From positions 1 through 6,352 of the forward strand of contig JAIFNE010000053.1 in the NCBI GenBank assembly GCA_020047875.1: a DNA stretch of 6,352 bases. The letters are read 5' to 3'. The notes below the pieces were generated by a model. That model ran no database searches. It worked only from the letters and a program-made list of their open reading frames with translations, and had not been told where the DNA came from. Made by a program: the position numbers and the translations under genes. Of the stretch, positions 6,056-6,352 are shown piece by piece. Every line of letters starts with the position of its first letter. Positions within the stretch are counted from its first letter, which is position 1. The DNA comes from Hydrogenophaga sp. GTDB lineage: Bacteria > Pseudomonadota > Gammaproteobacteria > Burkholderiales > Burkholderiaceae_C.

Positions 6056-6352
6056 AATGCCAGGGCCACATGGGCCACATGGCGGTGGACGCCGGAAATA
6101 CGATGTTGTCCGCATTGGAATACCAGCAGATGAATCGCTCAAAGGGCGCCGCCGTGGCGTTGGCTTCATCCGCGGCCAGGGTGGCCAGCCAGTCGTGGCT
6201 TGGCTGCATCTGCTGGCTGTTGGCACCCAGGCCGAAGCGGCCGAGCCAGGTGCCGTGGTGTGGTGTTCCCATGGTGATCACCGAATGCACAAGCCGCCCC
6301 GCCCGATGCGCCTGCACCAGCCAGGCGCGCGCGGCCAGACCGCCCATGCTGT
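5977..6352 (-). pseudogene. Lipase-like alpha/beta hydrolase, frameshifted and cut by the right edge
   Basis: The C-terminal half of a secreted or periplasmic-type lipase/esterase fold is visible. The nucleophile elbow sits at the edge: the serine codon is 6350-6348, followed by MGGLAARAWL. Then come VITMGTPHHGTWLGRFG (triacylglycerol-lipase-like) and CWYSNADNIVFPAST, whose aspartate (6110-6108) is the likely acid of the triad. After STA the frame gives MWPMWPWHFTPG and stops at 6042. From 6078 the next frame reads VAHVALAFHPRV, with the expected triad histidine, and ends at TAA 5979-5977. Family members have about ten residues (ATLPGADNRH type) where only 5 nt remain, so about 25 nt are missing. 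The repaired 3' end overlaps phhA by 79 bp, convergent. The substrate is unknown; the start and any signal peptide lie outside the window. Confidence 0.8.

Overview
The window is GC-rich with dense codon use. Its proteins most resemble those of Burkholderiales in the Betaproteobacteria, probably Comamonadaceae-like (Acidovorax or Hydrogenophaga type). This placement comes from remembered protein similarity, not from a search. It looks like ordinary chromosomal housekeeping and amino-acid catabolism. I see no phage, plasmid, insertion sequence, CRISPR array, tRNA or rRNA.

Left half, all on the minus strand and read from right to left: a Lrp/AsnC regulator (3913 to 3440), a GNAT acetyltransferase (3319 to 2640, broken), corC/ybeX (about 2545 to 1662, broken) and lnt, apolipoprotein N-acyltransferase (1574 to beyond the left edge). 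The corC-lnt adjacency is the widely conserved one.

Right half, plus strand: hpd, 4-hydroxyphenylpyruvate dioxygenase (4038-5150, intact), then phhA, phenylalanine 4-hydroxylase (5227-6055, broken). Together they are two steps of phenylalanine to tyrosine to 4-hydroxyphenylpyruvate to homogentisate. The transaminase and the PhhA pterin-recycling partner are not in the window. The Lrp-type gene is divergent from hpd across a 124-bp gap. That gap holds a 10-bp-phased ATTC array and an imperfect palindrome, a good candidate operator. At the right edge a lipase-like alpha/beta hydrolase runs convergent to phhA and overlaps it (broken, and cut by the window edge).

The most unusual feature is the way the genes are broken. 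Four of the seven (GNAT, corC, phhA, hydrolase) are interrupted in a conserved region. In each, both flanking reading frames stay clean and family-like, and about 19 to 26 nt appear to be missing at the junction. The GNAT gene may also carry an in-frame loss of about 21 nt. lnt (as far as visible), the Lrp-type gene and hpd show no such damage. Similar size, clean flanks and clustering suggest one common cause: an assembly or sequencing artefact that skips short segments, or a real burst of short deletions. I found no convincing novel system here. The deletion pattern and the Lrp/hpd control region are what deserve a second look.
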